From assembly GCA_005772895.1 (NCBI GenBank), contig SXIH01000062.1, positions 120,761 to 184,760 on the forward strand: a DNA stretch of 64,000 bases, in the 5' to 3' direction. Position numbers and translations under genes: made by a program. The notes under the pieces are model-generated. The model was not told the DNA's origin and made no database searches. It was given only the letters and a program-made list of their open reading frames with translations. Shown piece by piece: positions 30,559 to 42,296 of this stretch; the first letter of the stretch is position 1, and the number at the start of each line of letters is the position of its first letter. Source of the stretch: Bacteroidota bacterium (GTDB lineage Bacteria > Bacteroidota > Bacteroidia > 2-12-FULL-35-15).

Positions 30559-31338
30559 TTATTTTCCAGTAAAATTAGCTTTGCGTTTTTCTAAAAATGC
30601 AGACGTTCCTTCTTTAAAATCTTCCGTTGAAAAACATTTTCCGAATTCATTTATTTCTGCATTAAATCCGTCCACACCATTTTCGAAATAAGCATTTACA
30701 CTATTAATAACACCTGTAATTGCTTTTGGTGATTTTGTTTTTATTTTTTCGATTACCTCTGAACATTTTGCCATTAGCTGATCTGCCGGCACAACATAAT
30801 TTACTAATCCTAAACTTAATGCTTGTTCGGCACTTAACATATCTCCCGTCATGTGTAATTCTAATGCTTTTGTTTTTCCAACATATTGAATCAATCGTTG
30901 CGTTCCTCCATATCCGGCAATCAAACCAAGATTTACTTCGGGTTGACCGAATTTTGCATTATCACTTGCAATGCGCAGATGACAAGCCATTGACAACTCG
31001 CATCCGCCACCTAGCGCAAAACCATTTACGGCAGCAATCACGGGCTTTGAACAGTTTTCGATTTGTTTAAAAACATCTTGTCCGGCTTTTGCTAACGCCT
31101 TTCCTTGTTCTACCGAAAGACCAACAAATTCAGCAATGTCGGCACCCGCAACAAAAGATTTTGGTCCCGCTCCGGTAATAATAATTGCTTTCACTTCTGT
31201 GTTCGACTCTCCATTTTTTACTGCAAGCCCAATTTCTTCAACTGTTTTTTTGTTGAGTGCATTTAGTTTATCCGGACGATTAATGGTAATCGTAAGAACA
31301 TTATTATCTATTGCTGTTAAAAGGTTTTCAAATGTCAT
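30559..31338 (-). CDS. Enoyl-CoA hydratase/isomerase (start preferred at 31338)
   Basis: NRPDKLNALN, GAGPKSFVAGADIAEF, AAVNGFALGGGCELSMACHLRIAS. The longer ORF to 31485 overlaps the next gene. Confidence 0.9.
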   Translation of the reverse strand: MTFENLLTAIDNNVLTITINRPDKLNALNKKTVEEIGLAVKNGESNTEVKAIIITGAGPKSFVAGADIAEFVGLSVEQGKALAKAGQDVFKQIENCSKPVIAAVNGFALGGGCELSMACHLRIASDNAKFGQPEVNLGLIAGYGGTQRLIQYVGKTKALELHMTGDMLSAEQALSLGLVNYVVPADQLMAKCSEVIEKIKTKSPKAITGVINSVNAYFENGVDGFNAEINEFGKCFSTEDFKEGTSAFLEKRKANFTGK

Positions 31339-31348
31339 AACGGAAGGA

Positions 31349-31756
31349 TTAAAAATTTCTGTGTTCTTTAACATAATTTGTGATGTACTCGATGATTTCT
31401 TTGGTGTCGGTTCCCGGAGGGAAAAGCTTTCCAACGCCAATCTTATTAAGACTTTGAATATCTTTATCGGGAATAATTCCACCACCGGTTAACAACACAT
31501 CTGTCATTCCTTTCTCTTTCATTAAAGTCATTATTTTAGGAAAAACGGTATTGTGAGCGCCCGATAAAATACTTACTCCAATGGCGTCCACATCTTCTTG
31601 CAAAGCAGCATTTACAACCATTTCAGGCGTTTGGCGCAGACCGGTATAAATAACCTCCATTCCTGCATCTCGCAAAAAAGAAGCAATTACCTTGGCCCCA
31701 CGATCATGTCCATCTAGCCCAACTTTAGCAACTAAAACACGTATTGGTCTGTTCAT
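31349..31756 (-). CDS. Stand-alone cobalamin (B12)-binding domain protein (acyl-CoA mutase small subunit type)
   Basis: [57 protein letters not shown]. Confidence 0.93.
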   Translation of the reverse strand: MNRPIRVLVAKVGLDGHDRGAKVIASFLRDAGMEVIYTGLRQTPEMVVNAALQEDVDAIGVSILSGAHNTVFPKIMTLMKEKGMTDVLLTGGGIIPDKDIQSLNKIGVGKLFPPGTDTKEIIEYITNYVKEHRNF

Positions 31757-31845
31757 AAAAACAACAATTATAGGATACGAATATACGAAATGTATCGCAC
31801 GAAAAGGGTCTTTTTTTGTAACAGGCAGAAGAGAAAATGAAAGGG

Positions 31846-34800
31846 CTATTCTTCAGAATAACAAGGCAAAGAAACAAAAAAGGTGGTTCCTTTTCCCGTT
31901 TTTGTTTCGAACCAAATTCTTCCATTGATGGTTTCAACAATGTTTTTTACCATTGCTAACCCAAGCCCCATTCCACCAGTTTTAGTAGTAAAGTTTGGAA
32001 CAAAAATTTTATCTAATACATCATCTTTAATTCCGTTACCGTTGTCAGTAACAGAAATCAAGAAGTGATTTTTTTCATGGCTTAGCGCAACAATAATTTT
32101 TCCTTTTCTTTCTTCCGGAATTGCTTGTGCGGCATTCTTAATAAGATTATTAAACACTCTCAGAAGCTGTTCTTTATCTGCGGTTACAAATGCATCTGTT
32201 TCAACTTTAGTTTCAAAAACAATTTCAAGATTTTCGGAATCATGAAAAAGGGCAATCGTATTTCCGACAAGTTCTTTGATATTTATTTTTTCAAGATTTG
32301 CTTTTGGCATTTTTGCAAAGTTGGAAAATTCGGTTGCGATGCTAGAAAGCGTATCAATTTGTTCGATAATAGTTTTTGTTAAACGCTCCATCTTTTGATC
32401 CATATCCGGTCCGTCATCTTTCCATGTGCGTTGTAAATGTTGCACACTCAATTTCATAGGCGTTAACGGATTTTTAATCTCGTGAGCAACTTGTTTTGCC
32501 ATTTCTCTCCAGGCGCTTTCTCTTTCTGACTTTGCCAGCAAATCGGCACTTTTTGAAAGCTCTGCAATCATTCGGTTGTATTCACTAACCAGGTTTCCAA
32601 TCTCATCGTTTTCTTTCCACTCAATCGGTTCGTTAGTTGTTCCGAGTTTAATTTTACTCAGCTTGTCCTGAATTAATTTTAAAGGTTTTGTAACATAGTT
32701 GGAAATAAAAATAGCGGTGACAATCGACAAAGCAAAAAGCAAAACATAAATATTTATCAGAGCAACCAAGAAGCCGGAAATTTCTTTTTCCAATTCACTT
32801 TGTTTTGCAAAATAAGGCAGATTAAGGTAAGCCAGCAATTTACCATCTTTGTTTTTAAACGGAATGTATGCCGACAAATATTCTAGCTTCCCGATTCTTT
32901 CATCATGAATAAATTCTGATTTTTCTAAAAGAGCAATTTGCAGAAATGCTTCCGGGTTCATTTTTTTGGAAGTCAAGCCTTCGTCAAAAACTTTTGAGCG
33001 AGACGAGGCATAAAGGTTTCCTTGCACGTCATAAAAATTAATATCAGTAAAAAAAACAGACGAAGATTTTTTCAAAATAAAAGAAACGTATTCGGTCAGG
33101 CCCTTATTTAATGTTGGTTCTGTCGATAATTTGCTTTCAATATCAATTAATACCGAATGAATTTTTTCGCTGATGTTCTCTTTGTTTTTTACTTCAAACT
33201 GCTGTTTGATGTAATAAATAGTTCCACCTCCAAATAACGCAAGCGAGACAAGAACAATTAAAACAAGTAAAATTTGTATACGATATTTAAAACTAAAATT
33301 CTCTAATAATCTTCCGGATGAAGCCTGACGGAAAAACAAAATAGACAACAACAATAAACTAAAAAACGCAAACAAATACGAGAAGGTTGTTACTTTCCCG
33401 ACCAAACCATCGTTTCTTTTGCTAAGCACAACAAGTGTTTCCGGACTAGGACGATAAAGCAAGTGATTAAATCCATCTTTGTTTTGAAAAACAAATTCGT
33501 CAGCAGAAATTTTAAAATCAAAAGAAGTTAAGTGATAAGTATATTTTCCGTACTGATTTAATAATTGATTGTGCCGGTATTTTGCATACGAATAACTACT
33601 CAGCTCTTGCGACAAACCAATGTTTCTGTCGAGCAATAATTCAGGAAAACCAACTTCGTCTGAAATAAATTTCGCATCCAACTCAACGTACATTGTACCA
33701 TATTTTGCATTGGAGCCAACCGATTTATACAAAGGTAGTTTTGCTAAATAACTTATTTTTCCGGAAGAATTGTTTATAAAATGAAATCCTTCGCAAGAAG
33801 TTTCTTGTCCGCGTTTTTCAATCAACTCATCAAAATAAAAGTTGTTGTCAAACACCGGGTTTTGTGAACGGATAATTGGCGCACAAGCACTATCGAAAAG
33901 AGCAACGTGTACATCGTATTTTTCCCAAAAGCCACTGAAATATTGTTGTTTAATTCTTTTTTCAAAAGCTTCCGGTTGTTTTTCTAACCCATTTACTAAT
34001 GACAAAAGAATAGAATCTGCTTGAAGTTTTTTCTCAACATCTTTAAATAAAAGCTCTGCAACAGGATCTTGTTCGGCCGCTAATTTTTCAGCGTAAATTT
34101 TTCTGCTCTCTACTTCTTTTAATCCGGAATGCTTGATAAAAATATGAACCGAGTATAAAGAGAAAAGGAAAACTAAAAAGATGATGCTTGAAAATGGATA
34201 AATGATCTGTTTGCGTTTGATAATGGCAATTGACAAAACAAGCAAGAAAGGCCAGAAAATTACTATTAAATCAAGCGTTCCCAACAAATGAGAAATAAGC
34301 GTGTGCACACTTGACGAAACAACAAAAACTAACAGGTATTGTTTGTTATTTAGTTTTAGTTGCTTTAAAACAGAAACCAATTTGTCGGCAAATAAAAAAT
34401 AAACAAAGAGTAAAAGACCAATAATTATAATTCCGACATAACTATATTGATTAAGCGAAAACAGGTTGTTAATCCCAAAAGGGATGTTGGAGTTTTTGAT
34501 TAATCCAATAAACAAACCGTTGATAATCCAAGAAAACCAAAAGAATGCGAGAAAAAACAAAAAGGACAATATAAGCTTGTTTATTTTCTGCAAGCGATTT
34601 ACCAGGGCGTCAAATTCACAATCATTAAAAAAAACATAGGTTAAATAAAATAATAAACCAACGTTTAGTAATAAGTCGCCTAGCGAGGTTAGCCAAATAG
34701 AATTTGCGTTTGCGAAAATAGTTGGACTGAACAAGTCGAAGGAATAAAAACTTTCAGGCAGAGCAAATTTGATAGAGAAATATCTTATTGCAACAACAAA

Positions 34801-35553
34801 AACTAAAAAAGCAATCGTAGAATAATTTTTTCCTTGCTTCAGTAAAAAGTCAGCACAAAAAACTTTTAGAAATGCAATTAAAAAAATAAACCCTAAAAGA
34901 TTAAGGAGAACGGAAAAATAAGAAACAAAAGAAACAGAATTGTTGGCAGGGTTGAACTCTAGCGAAAACAAATAATCTCCGTTGTAGTTTTTTACACCAT
35001 TGCTGGCGTTAGGATTGTCGGTAATTAATTTTGTTTCAGATGGAACAGCAAAATCTTTTTGAAATTCATTTACCAAATATTTGTTTTGATAAGGGTATTC
35101 GTTTTTTACCAGCACCAGTCCAACAATTGCTTTTGTTGTAGTTGCGTTGGTGTGTGGGCGCACAACTTCAAACCAGCCATTGTGCAGTTTTGCCATTTTT
35201 TGATCTAAACAAACTTCTTTCACCCAATTTTCAACAGCAATTGAATTGTCGCTCCAAAACTTTAATGTGTCGTTTTCATATATGAGAAGAGCAACCCCTT
35301 CGTCTTTCATCAATCGGCTATAGTAAGCAGGGCTTTTTGCAAAAAGATCGTTGTAGTTTTCTGTTTCGGCTCGTTTGGCAAGCGCTAACATTTCTTCGTT
35401 TAAACGTATTTCTTTTTTGTGTAAAACGCTTTCAAATCCTGCAATAGTAGGCGCAGCTCCTCCCGAGTAGGTATAATACAAAAGCGTTCCTGTTGCAAAA
35501 AAAACAAATGCAAAAAGAAAGAGAGAATATTTATTTTTGAAAAACTTTACCAA
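31846..35553 (-). CDS. Large multi-TM HAMP sensor histidine kinase (NtrY-like)
   Basis: Multiple TM segments, HAMP-like region, [23 protein letters not shown]-box, [13 protein letters not shown]-box, DNGNGI and [10 protein letters not shown]-boxes. Confidence 0.92.
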   Translation of the reverse strand: MVKFFKNKYSLFLFAFVFFATGTLLYYTYSGGAAPTIAGFESVLHKKEIRLNEEMLALAKRAETENYNDLFAKSPAYYSRLMKDEGVALLIYENDTLKFWSDNSIAVENWVKEVCLDQKMAKLHNGWFEVVRPHTNATTTKAIVGLVLVKNEYPYQNKYLVNEFQKDFAVPSETKLITDNPNASNGVKNYNGDYLFSLEFNPANNSVSFVSYFSVLLNLLGFIFLIAFLKVFCADFLLKQGKNYSTIAFLVFVVAIRYFSIKFALPESFYSFDLFSPTIFANANSIWLTSLGDLLLNVGLLFYLTYVFFNDCEFDALVNRLQKINKLILSFLFFLAFFWFSWIINGLFIGLIKNSNIPFGINNLFSLNQYSYVGIIIIGLLLFVYFLFADKLVSVLKQLKLNNKQYLLVFVVSSSVHTLISHLLGTLDLIVIFWPFLLVLSIAIIKRKQIIYPFSSIIFLVFLFSLYSVHIFIKHSGLKEVESRKIYAEKLAAEQDPVAELLFKDVEKKLQADSILLSLVNGLEKQPEAFEKRIKQQYFSGFWEKYDVHVALFDSACAPIIRSQNPVFDNNFYFDELIEKRGQETSCEGFHFINNSSGKISYLAKLPLYKSVGSNAKYGTMYVELDAKFISDEVGFPELLLDRNIGLSQELSSYSYAKYRHNQLLNQYGKYTYHLTSFDFKISADEFVFQNKDGFNHLLYRPSPETLVVLSKRNDGLVGKVTTFSYLFAFFSLLLLSILFFRQASSGRLLENFSFKYRIQILLVLIVLVSLALFGGGTIYYIKQQFEVKNKENISEKIHSVLIDIESKLSTEPTLNKGLTEYVSFILKKSSSVFFTDINFYDVQGNLYASSRSKVFDEGLTSKKMNPEAFLQIALLEKSEFIHDERIGKLEYLSAYIPFKNKDGKLLAYLNLPYFAKQSELEKEISGFLVALINIYVLLFALSIVTAIFISNYVTKPLKLIQDKLSKIKLGTTNEPIEWKENDEIGNLVSEYNRMIAELSKSADLLAKSERESAWREMAKQVAHEIKNPLTPMKLSVQHLQRTWKDDGPDMDQKMERLTKTIIEQIDTLSSIATEFSNFAKMPKANLEKINIKELVGNTIALFHDSENLEIVFETKVETDAFVTADKEQLLRVFNNLIKNAAQAIPEERKGKIIVALSHEKNHFLISVTDNGNGIKDDVLDKIFVPNFTTKTGGMGLGLAMVKNIVETINGRIWFETKTGKGTTFFVSLPCYSEE

Positions 35554-35668
35554 GAAAATTATTTTTAATACATTTAGAGTTCAAGAAAAAGCGTTGTGCG
35601 TTAAAACAAAGGTGCGAATAAAATAAATAAACAAGGCACATTCGGCCACAGAAATTGTACCAAACAGT

Positions 35669-37558
35669 ATGAGTCGCCAAAAAACAAAAAAAGAATCACC
35701 GGCCTTGCCACTAGAAAAAACAGGAGGCTTCAATTTTTATAGTTTTAAAATGCAGGCCATAGTGCTGGTGTTTATTGGTTTTGTTTTTTATGCAAACTCA
35801 TTTTCCAATGAATATGCATTGGATGACGGAATAGTAATTCAAAACAACGATTATGTGCAAGAAGGCTTCAGGGGCATTCCAAAAATATTAACCACCGATG
35901 CTTACGAGAGTTTTTACAGACACATGGGCGCCAAACAACAGCTTGCAGGTGGAAGATATCGCCCGCTTTCTGTTGTTACATTTGCAATTGAACAACAATT
36001 TTTTGGAAGTAGAGCCAAAGAGAAGCCGCTTGATGATGTTGCCACGGTGCGACACTTTATGAATGTGATCTATTATCTTTTGTCGATATTTTTCCTTTTT
36101 TATTTGTTGAGGAATTATATTTTTAAAGAAAATCATCTCGCTGCATTTGTTGCCTGTCTCATTTTTTTAATTCATCCAATGCATACCGAGGTTGTTGCAA
36201 ACGCAAAAAGCAGGGATGAAATTTTATCGTTTTTGTTTATCGTACTAACATTTATTTCGGTGTTCCGGTATCGTGAAAACAAAAGCATATTGCAGCTTTT
36301 ACTTGGGCTCTTCTTTTATTTTTTAGCACTATTATCAAAAGAATATGCGGTTACGTTGTTGATTTTAATTCCAATTTTGCTGTTTATAGTCTTAAAAGAA
36401 TCATTTGTAAAATCAATATTGACAACCCTTCCATTCGTTTTTATTGCACTTGTTTATTTGTTGATCCGCTATAAGATTGTAGGAGCCGGAGCAAAGTTTG
36501 AAAACCCTGACGTGTTAAATAACCCTTATCTGTATGCAACAGCCCCGGAAAAACTAGCTACCAAAATAGATGTACTACTTAGATATTTAAAGTTGCTTTT
36601 TTACCCCAATCCACTTTCAAGCGATTATTCTTATAACACCATTCCGTTTGCAAACTTCAGCAGTGGCGCTGTTTGGGCGTCTATTATAATCCACATCTCC
36701 CTGTTTGTAGGAGCGGTAATTTTGTTTTTTAAGCGGAACATTTTGTCGTTTGCAATCACATTTTATTTATTGCATTTGTTTTTGATTTCCAATTTTGTGT
36801 TTAACGTTGGAGCAACAATGGGAGAGCGGATGGTTTACCACTCTTCGTTTGGATTTGCTGTTGCGCTCGCTGTTTTTTTTACCTGGATGCTTCAAAAAAT
36901 TTCTTCGGAGCAGACAAGAAAAATTGTTGCTGTATCTTTTGGGTGTATTGTGGTTATATGGTGTGGAGCAAAAACAATTGCTAGAAATGCTGAATGGAAA
37001 AACGATCAAACGCTATTTATTGCAGACGCTCAAACGGTTCCAAATAGTGCATTAGTAAACGGAAATGCAGGAAAGGCCTATATTGATCTTTCTGAAAAAC
37101 CGGAAAACAAAGCACAAGAAACAGAACTCATTAATAAAGGAGTGTATCATTTAAGTCGTTCGGTACAAATTCATAATAAATATGTAAACGGATATTTAAA
37201 TTTAGGAGTAGCTTATTTTAAATTGAAAGATTACGAAAAAGCAAAATTTAATTGGGAAACAGCAAAGAAGATTTATCCGAACAATCCATTTATAAAAAGG
37301 AATATGGATTTACTTGGAGCAACCTATTTTAATGAAGGAATGGCTGTTGGGGCGAAAAATATTCCCGAAGCAATTGTTTGGCTTGAGAAAGCAGTGAGTA
37401 TAGATTCTACAAATGTAGAATATTGGTACAATTTGGGCGGAGCGTGTTTCACCAATAAAGACTTTGATAAGGCAAGGAAAGCGTGGACAAAAACGTTAAA
37501 GCTAAAACCCGACCACGCACAAGCGCAACAGGGAATGGGGGCTTTGCCTCCGCAATAG
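35669..37558 (+). CDS. Multi-TM TPR protein resembling TMTC-type (DUF1736) membrane proteins
   Basis: FVFYANSFSNEYALDDGIVI...GRYRPLSVVTFAIEQQFFG; C-terminal TPRs. Confidence 0.75.
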   Translation: MSRQKTKKESPALPLEKTGGFNFYSFKMQAIVLVFIGFVFYANSFSNEYALDDGIVIQNNDYVQEGFRGIPKILTTDAYESFYRHMGAKQQLAGGRYRPLSVVTFAIEQQFFGSRAKEKPLDDVATVRHFMNVIYYLLSIFFLFYLLRNYIFKENHLAAFVACLIFLIHPMHTEVVANAKSRDEILSFLFIVLTFISVFRYRENKSILQLLLGLFFYFLALLSKEYAVTLLILIPILLFIVLKESFVKSILTTLPFVFIALVYLLIRYKIVGAGAKFENPDVLNNPYLYATAPEKLATKIDVLLRYLKLLFYPNPLSSDYSYNTIPFANFSSGAVWASIIIHISLFVGAVILFFKRNILSFAITFYLLHLFLISNFVFNVGATMGERMVYHSSFGFAVALAVFFTWMLQKISSEQTRKIVAVSFGCIVVIWCGAKTIARNAEWKNDQTLFIADAQTVPNSALVNGNAGKAYIDLSEKPENKAQETELINKGVYHLSRSVQIHNKYVNGYLNLGVAYFKLKDYEKAKFNWETAKKIYPNNPFIKRNMDLLGATYFNEGMAVGAKNIPEAIVWLEKAVSIDSTNVEYWYNLGGACFTNKDFDKARKAWTKTLKLKPDHAQAQQGMGALPPQ

Positions 37559-37589
37559 TTTGAAAAACGGAATTTTATTCTTATTTTTG
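37559..37589 (+). promoter_or_regulatory. Bacteroidota-type promoter TTTG-N19-TAnnTTTG
   Basis: TTTG 37559-37562; TATTTTTG 37582-37589; ATG at 37630. Confidence 0.65.
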
Positions 37590-37629
37590 GTTATAACATT
37601 TTACGTTGATATAAAACTACTCAATAACA

Positions 37630-40600
37630 ATGTCTTTTACAGGTAAAAAATATTTTCTTCTTGTTTTTTTGTGCCTGTTCGTTTCATATAACTATGCCCA
37701 AAAGAATCGTATTAATGATTCACAAAGCGACATAAAATTTACTGAGAATAAAAAACAATGGGATCCAAAAGTCTTGTTCAGAGCACAGCTTGACGGAGGA
37801 GTTTTGTTTCTTGAAAAAAACGCATTTGTTTATAATTTCTATGACAAAGAAACGCTCCGGAACAATCATATAGGAAAGAACAAATCTGCCACAGGAAAAC
37901 CTATTCGTTCCCATTCTTTTCGAATGACATTCTTAAATGCATTGCAAGAGGTAGAAACTTCTTCTACGCAAATTACCCACGATTATGTAAACTATTTTAT
38001 TGGGAAAGACCCTCAAAAATGGGCGAGTAACGTTAAAAACTATCGTGAAGTAAACTATAAAAATTTATACGAAGGAATAGATTTACAAGTATTAGGTTTA
38101 CAAAACAGCATAAAGTATAATTTGATTGTTGCTCCTAATTCTGACCCAAATAAAATCGCCTTTTTTTACGAAGGCTTAAATAAAATTAAATTAGAAAAAG
38201 GTAGTCTTATTATCAAGACTATTGTGAATGAAATGGTTGAACAAAAACCATACGCATATCAATACATTGATGGTTTTGAGGTAGAAGTGCCTTGCGAGTT
38301 TGTTTTGAAAAACAACACTGTAGCTTTTCGTTTTCCAAAAGGATACGACAAATCGGTTGAGTTGGTAATCGACCCGATTTTGGTTTTCGCATGTTCATCG
38401 GGATCTCTTGCGGATAATTTTGGGATGACAGCAACATACGATGCAGATGGAAATTTATATTCGGGCGGAACCTGTTTTGATATTGGATTTCCAACCACTG
38501 TTGGCGTTTATGACTCAACTTTCAATGGCGTTCCGTCATACGGCATAACAGATGTTGTTATTACAAAATACGATTCATCTGGAACGTTTCTTCAATACTC
38601 AACATATATCGGTGGTGCATCAAGTACTGAAATTGTTACAAGCTTAGTTGTTGACGGTTCAGACAATTTACTTTTGTATGGTGCAACTGGTTCGCCCGAT
38701 TTTCCTGTAACCCCAACAGCATATGATACTACTTTCAACGGTGGAATTTTACTTCGTTTTGTTTATAACGGAAGTTATTTTGATAACGGAACAGATATTT
38801 ATGTAGCAAAGTTTAATCCGACAGGAACAGCGCTTTTGGCATCAACATTTATTGGAGGAAGTTTAAATGATGGAGTTAACGTGAACAACGATAGCACTCT
38901 TTTTTCTTCTGGTCCGCCAGCAGTTTATGAATTTCCTGCCGATTCATTGCAATACAATTATGGAGATCAATACAGAGGAGAAATAAATGTTGACGCACTT
39001 GGAAACGCTTATGTAGCAAGCTCTACCCGCTCGGGCGACTTTCCAATAGCAAGCGGATTCGACAACGTTTTGGGTGGTGAACAAGATGCAATTGCGTTTA
39101 AATTTAATCCCGATTTTTCTGTTTTAATGTGGAGCACATTTTTAGGTGGAACAGATAACGATGCAGGATACGCTTTAGCATTGGACGACTCTTCAAATGT
39201 TTTTATTACCGGTGGAACACGAAGCAATGATTTTCCTGCAACACCAGGAGTTCTCCGAACAACCTACCAGGGCGGGAAGGCAGACGGATATATTTCTAAA
39301 ATAAAAAATGACGGTACAGCACTGGTTTCATCTACTTATTGGGGAACAGGCGCATACGATCAAAGTTATTTTATTCAGATTGATAAAGACAGCAACGTTT
39401 ATGTTGTAGGACAAACAGAAGGGTTAATGCCGGTTACGCCAGGTGTTTATAGCAATGCAAACAGCAGTCAGTTCATTACCAGAATGAATTATACTTTAAC
39501 AACACTTGGTTTTTCAACTGTTTTTGGAAATGGCAGCAGCTCGCCAAACATTTCGCCTTCTGCCTTTTTGGTGGATGATTGTAAAAATATTTATGTATCA
39601 GGTTGGGGTGGAAAAATTGTTGCTCCGATTACAACAACAACCGGAATGCCAATAACACCAGGCGCCATACAGCCAACAACAGATGGACACAATTTTTATT
39701 TGTTTGTACTTTCTGCAGATGCCACAACACTTATTTACGCAACTTATTTTGGTGGATCAAGCAGTTGGGAACACGTGGATGGTGGGACAAGCCGTTTCGA
39801 CAAAAAAGGAATTATTTATCAATCGGTTTGTGCGGGATGTGGTGGCAATGATGATTTTCCTGTAACACCAGGCTCTTGGCCTTATACAAGTCCAATTTAT
39901 ACACCATATACGCCAGGTGTTCCATCAACAGGAATTAATATGAATTCTAATTGTAATAACGGAACATTCAAATTCGATTTTCAAGTTCCTCCTGTAGACG
40001 CTGATTTTTCTATTGATACAGCAGCTGGTTGTGCTCCTTTCACCGTTGTGTTTACAAACCAAAGTTCACCAACAGGAACATACCTTTGGGATTTTGGTGG
40101 AGGGGATACTACATCCACAATTTATAATCCAACGCATGTTTTTCCAACTCCCGGAACATATCAGGTAATGCTTACTTTGTACAATGATGCTTGTAAAATT
40201 GCCGACACTGCTTATACTTTCATAACTGTGTATCCCGGAATTGTTGCTGATTTTGGATTAGCAAACGCTCCTTGTTCTAATTTAATTACACTAACCGATT
40301 CATCGGCAACCAGCCCAACTTCTTGGGATTGGGACTTTGGTGATGGCACAGGAACATCAACACTTCAAAACCCAAATTATACGTATTCCGCTGCTGGAAA
40401 TTATGTTGTTACACTTATTGCAACAACAATAAATGGTTGTGCCGATACAACATCTTTGAGTTTTGATAATTCAGGTGGAACAACGATTAATCCGAATGCA
40501 ATAATTTGTGAAGGCGACAATGCGTCATTAAATGCAACAGGAGGATTTGCATATAGCTGGTCGCCATCAGGAAGTTTAAGCAATCCGAATATTGCCAATC

Positions 40601-41241
40601 CAGTTGCGAGTCCATTAACAACAACAACGTATACAGTAAATATTTCAACGGTAAACTCTTTGGGCGATACGTGTATCATTAGTATGACTACAACCGTTAC
40701 TGTAATTACGCCAAGCTCATTTCCAATTACAGCAACAGCAGATAACGATAGCATTTTTTCAGGAAGCTCAACAGTTATTCATGCTATTACAGATACAACA
40801 CTTACAATAATATGGACGCCCTCTACCGGAGTAAGCGATCCAAGTTCTTTTAATCCAACAGTTTCTCCAACAACTACAACAACGTATACGGTAACAATAG
40901 TTGATTCTTCAGGTTGTCCAAAATATGCTACGATAACAATTTATGTTTTGTCTACACAATGTGATCCTACAGACGTTTTTGTTCCAAATGCATTTACTCC
41001 GAATGGCGATAGTGAAAACGATATTTTATATGTAAGAGGAAACATGATTTCGGAAATGTATTTTGCAGTTTACAACCGTTGGGGAGAATTGGTGTTTGAA
41101 ACAACTAAACAAAATGTGGGATGGGATGGAACATACAAAGGAATGAAAGCCGACCCGGCAGTATTTGCCTGGTATTTAAGAGCAAAATGTTATAACGGAG
41201 AAGAGCTTAAAAAACAAGGAAACACAACCTTATTAAGGTAA
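37630..41241 (+). CDS. T9SS type B (CHU_C) adhesin with SBBP-like beta-propeller and PKD repeats
   Basis: N-term IKFTENKKQWDPKVLFRAQL; repeated YSTYIGG/ASTFIGG/WSTFLGG and DFPVTPTAYDTTF; PKD WDFGGGD, WDFGDGTG; C-term VPNAFTPNGDSENDIL...YNRWGELVFETTKQNVGWDGTY. Confidence 0.92.
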   Translation: MSFTGKKYFLLVFLCLFVSYNYAQKNRINDSQSDIKFTENKKQWDPKVLFRAQLDGGVLFLEKNAFVYNFYDKETLRNNHIGKNKSATGKPIRSHSFRMTFLNALQEVETSSTQITHDYVNYFIGKDPQKWASNVKNYREVNYKNLYEGIDLQVLGLQNSIKYNLIVAPNSDPNKIAFFYEGLNKIKLEKGSLIIKTIVNEMVEQKPYAYQYIDGFEVEVPCEFVLKNNTVAFRFPKGYDKSVELVIDPILVFACSSGSLADNFGMTATYDADGNLYSGGTCFDIGFPTTVGVYDSTFNGVPSYGITDVVITKYDSSGTFLQYSTYIGGASSTEIVTSLVVDGSDNLLLYGATGSPDFPVTPTAYDTTFNGGILLRFVYNGSYFDNGTDIYVAKFNPTGTALLASTFIGGSLNDGVNVNNDSTLFSSGPPAVYEFPADSLQYNYGDQYRGEINVDALGNAYVASSTRSGDFPIASGFDNVLGGEQDAIAFKFNPDFSVLMWSTFLGGTDNDAGYALALDDSSNVFITGGTRSNDFPATPGVLRTTYQGGKADGYISKIKNDGTALVSSTYWGTGAYDQSYFIQIDKDSNVYVVGQTEGLMPVTPGVYSNANSSQFITRMNYTLTTLGFSTVFGNGSSSPNISPSAFLVDDCKNIYVSGWGGKIVAPITTTTGMPITPGAIQPTTDGHNFYLFVLSADATTLIYATYFGGSSSWEHVDGGTSRFDKKGIIYQSVCAGCGGNDDFPVTPGSWPYTSPIYTPYTPGVPSTGINMNSNCNNGTFKFDFQVPPVDADFSIDTAAGCAPFTVVFTNQSSPTGTYLWDFGGGDTTSTIYNPTHVFPTPGTYQVMLTLYNDACKIADTAYTFITVYPGIVADFGLANAPCSNLITLTDSSATSPTSWDWDFGDGTGTSTLQNPNYTYSAAGNYVVTLIATTINGCADTTSLSFDNSGGTTINPNAIICEGDNASLNATGGFAYSWSPSGSLSNPNIANPVASPLTTTTYTVNISTVNSLGDTCIISMTTTVTVITPSSFPITATADNDSIFSGSSTVIHAITDTTLTIIWTPSTGVSDPSSFNPTVSPTTTTTYTVTIVDSSGCPKYATITIYVLSTQCDPTDVFVPNAFTPNGDSENDILYVRGNMISEMYFAVYNRWGELVFETTKQNVGWDGTYKGMKADPAVFAWYLRAKCYNGEELKKQGNTTLLR

Positions 41242-42257
41242 TGAGAAAAAATAAATTCATATTGTTTTTATTTGTGTTTAGCATGAGCATCGCTCAGGCT
41301 CAAGACATTCATTATTCTCAATTTAATGCATCGCCACAAAATTTAAGTCCTTCTCAAACTGGTTTATTTGATGGCGATTGGCGCTTTGCCGGAAATTACA
41401 GAAGTCAGTGGTCAGTAATTCCTGTTCCTTACAGAACATTTTCTATTGCTGCAGAAACACGCTTAAAAACAAAATTAGAAAACGATGTTCCCGCTGTTGG
41501 AGTGCAAATAAATTCAGACAAATCGGGAGACTCAAAATTTTCTACCACTCAAATATTTGTTTCAGGAGCATACATTAAAAAATTAAATAAAGACTCAACA
41601 CACTTTGTTTCACTTGGTCTTCAGCCCGGAGTTACAACAAAAAGTTTTGATGTTGCAGCACTCACATTCGATAATCAATACGATGGCGATGCTTATAATC
41701 CTGCATTGGCAAGTGGTGAAAATTTTCCCAAAACAAGAATTACCTATTTAGATTTAGGTGCAGGACTTGGTTATTTATGGAGAAAAAATCATCGCACTTT
41801 GGTTAACATTGGTGTATCAACACTTCACTTAAACCGACCAAAACAATCGTTCTTTAATAACGATGAAATTCGTTTAGATATGAAAACGTGTGTGAGCGGA
41901 ATAGCAGAATTTCCTGTTGCTGCTCAGTTGGATATTTTACCAAGTGTGATGTATCAGCGACAAGGAAAATTTCAAGAAACAGTCGTAGGTGTATTTGGTA
42001 AATATCATTTGAAGCCGATAAACGGCATGACAACAGCTGTTTCGCTTGGTGGATTCTACAGAATGAAAGATGCATTTATATTAGTTGCTAATATGGATTA
42101 CAAAAATTTCAATGTTGGAGTGAGTTATGATGTAAACACTTCAAAATTAATTGCAGCAACAAACCGAAGAGGGGGATTTGAAATTTCGGTAATTTATATT
42201 TTCAAAAAAGTGGCTCCGTTTATTGCTAAAAAACGTGCTTGCCCTATTTATATGTAG
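41241..42257 (+). CDS. PorP/SprF family type IX secretion system membrane protein
   Basis: DIHYSQFNASPQNLSPSQTGLFDGDWRFAGNYRSQWS; stop-start overlap TAATG with the adhesin gene. Confidence 0.92.
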   Translation: MRKNKFILFLFVFSMSIAQAQDIHYSQFNASPQNLSPSQTGLFDGDWRFAGNYRSQWSVIPVPYRTFSIAAETRLKTKLENDVPAVGVQINSDKSGDSKFSTTQIFVSGAYIKKLNKDSTHFVSLGLQPGVTTKSFDVAALTFDNQYDGDAYNPALASGENFPKTRITYLDLGAGLGYLWRKNHRTLVNIGVSTLHLNRPKQSFFNNDEIRLDMKTCVSGIAEFPVAAQLDILPSVMYQRQGKFQETVVGVFGKYHLKPINGMTTAVSLGGFYRMKDAFILVANMDYKNFNVGVSYDVNTSKLIAATNRRGGFEISVIYIFKKVAPFIAKKRACPIYM

Positions 42258-42296
42258 TGTATGGTTTTTGAGAAGAGAGAAAAACTTCGTGATTTT

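Noticed and set aside
31339-31485. N-terminal 49 residues of the enoyl-CoA hydratase ORF
   Set aside because: Overlap the 3' end of the B12-domain gene and are not crotonase-like; start at 31338 fits the family.
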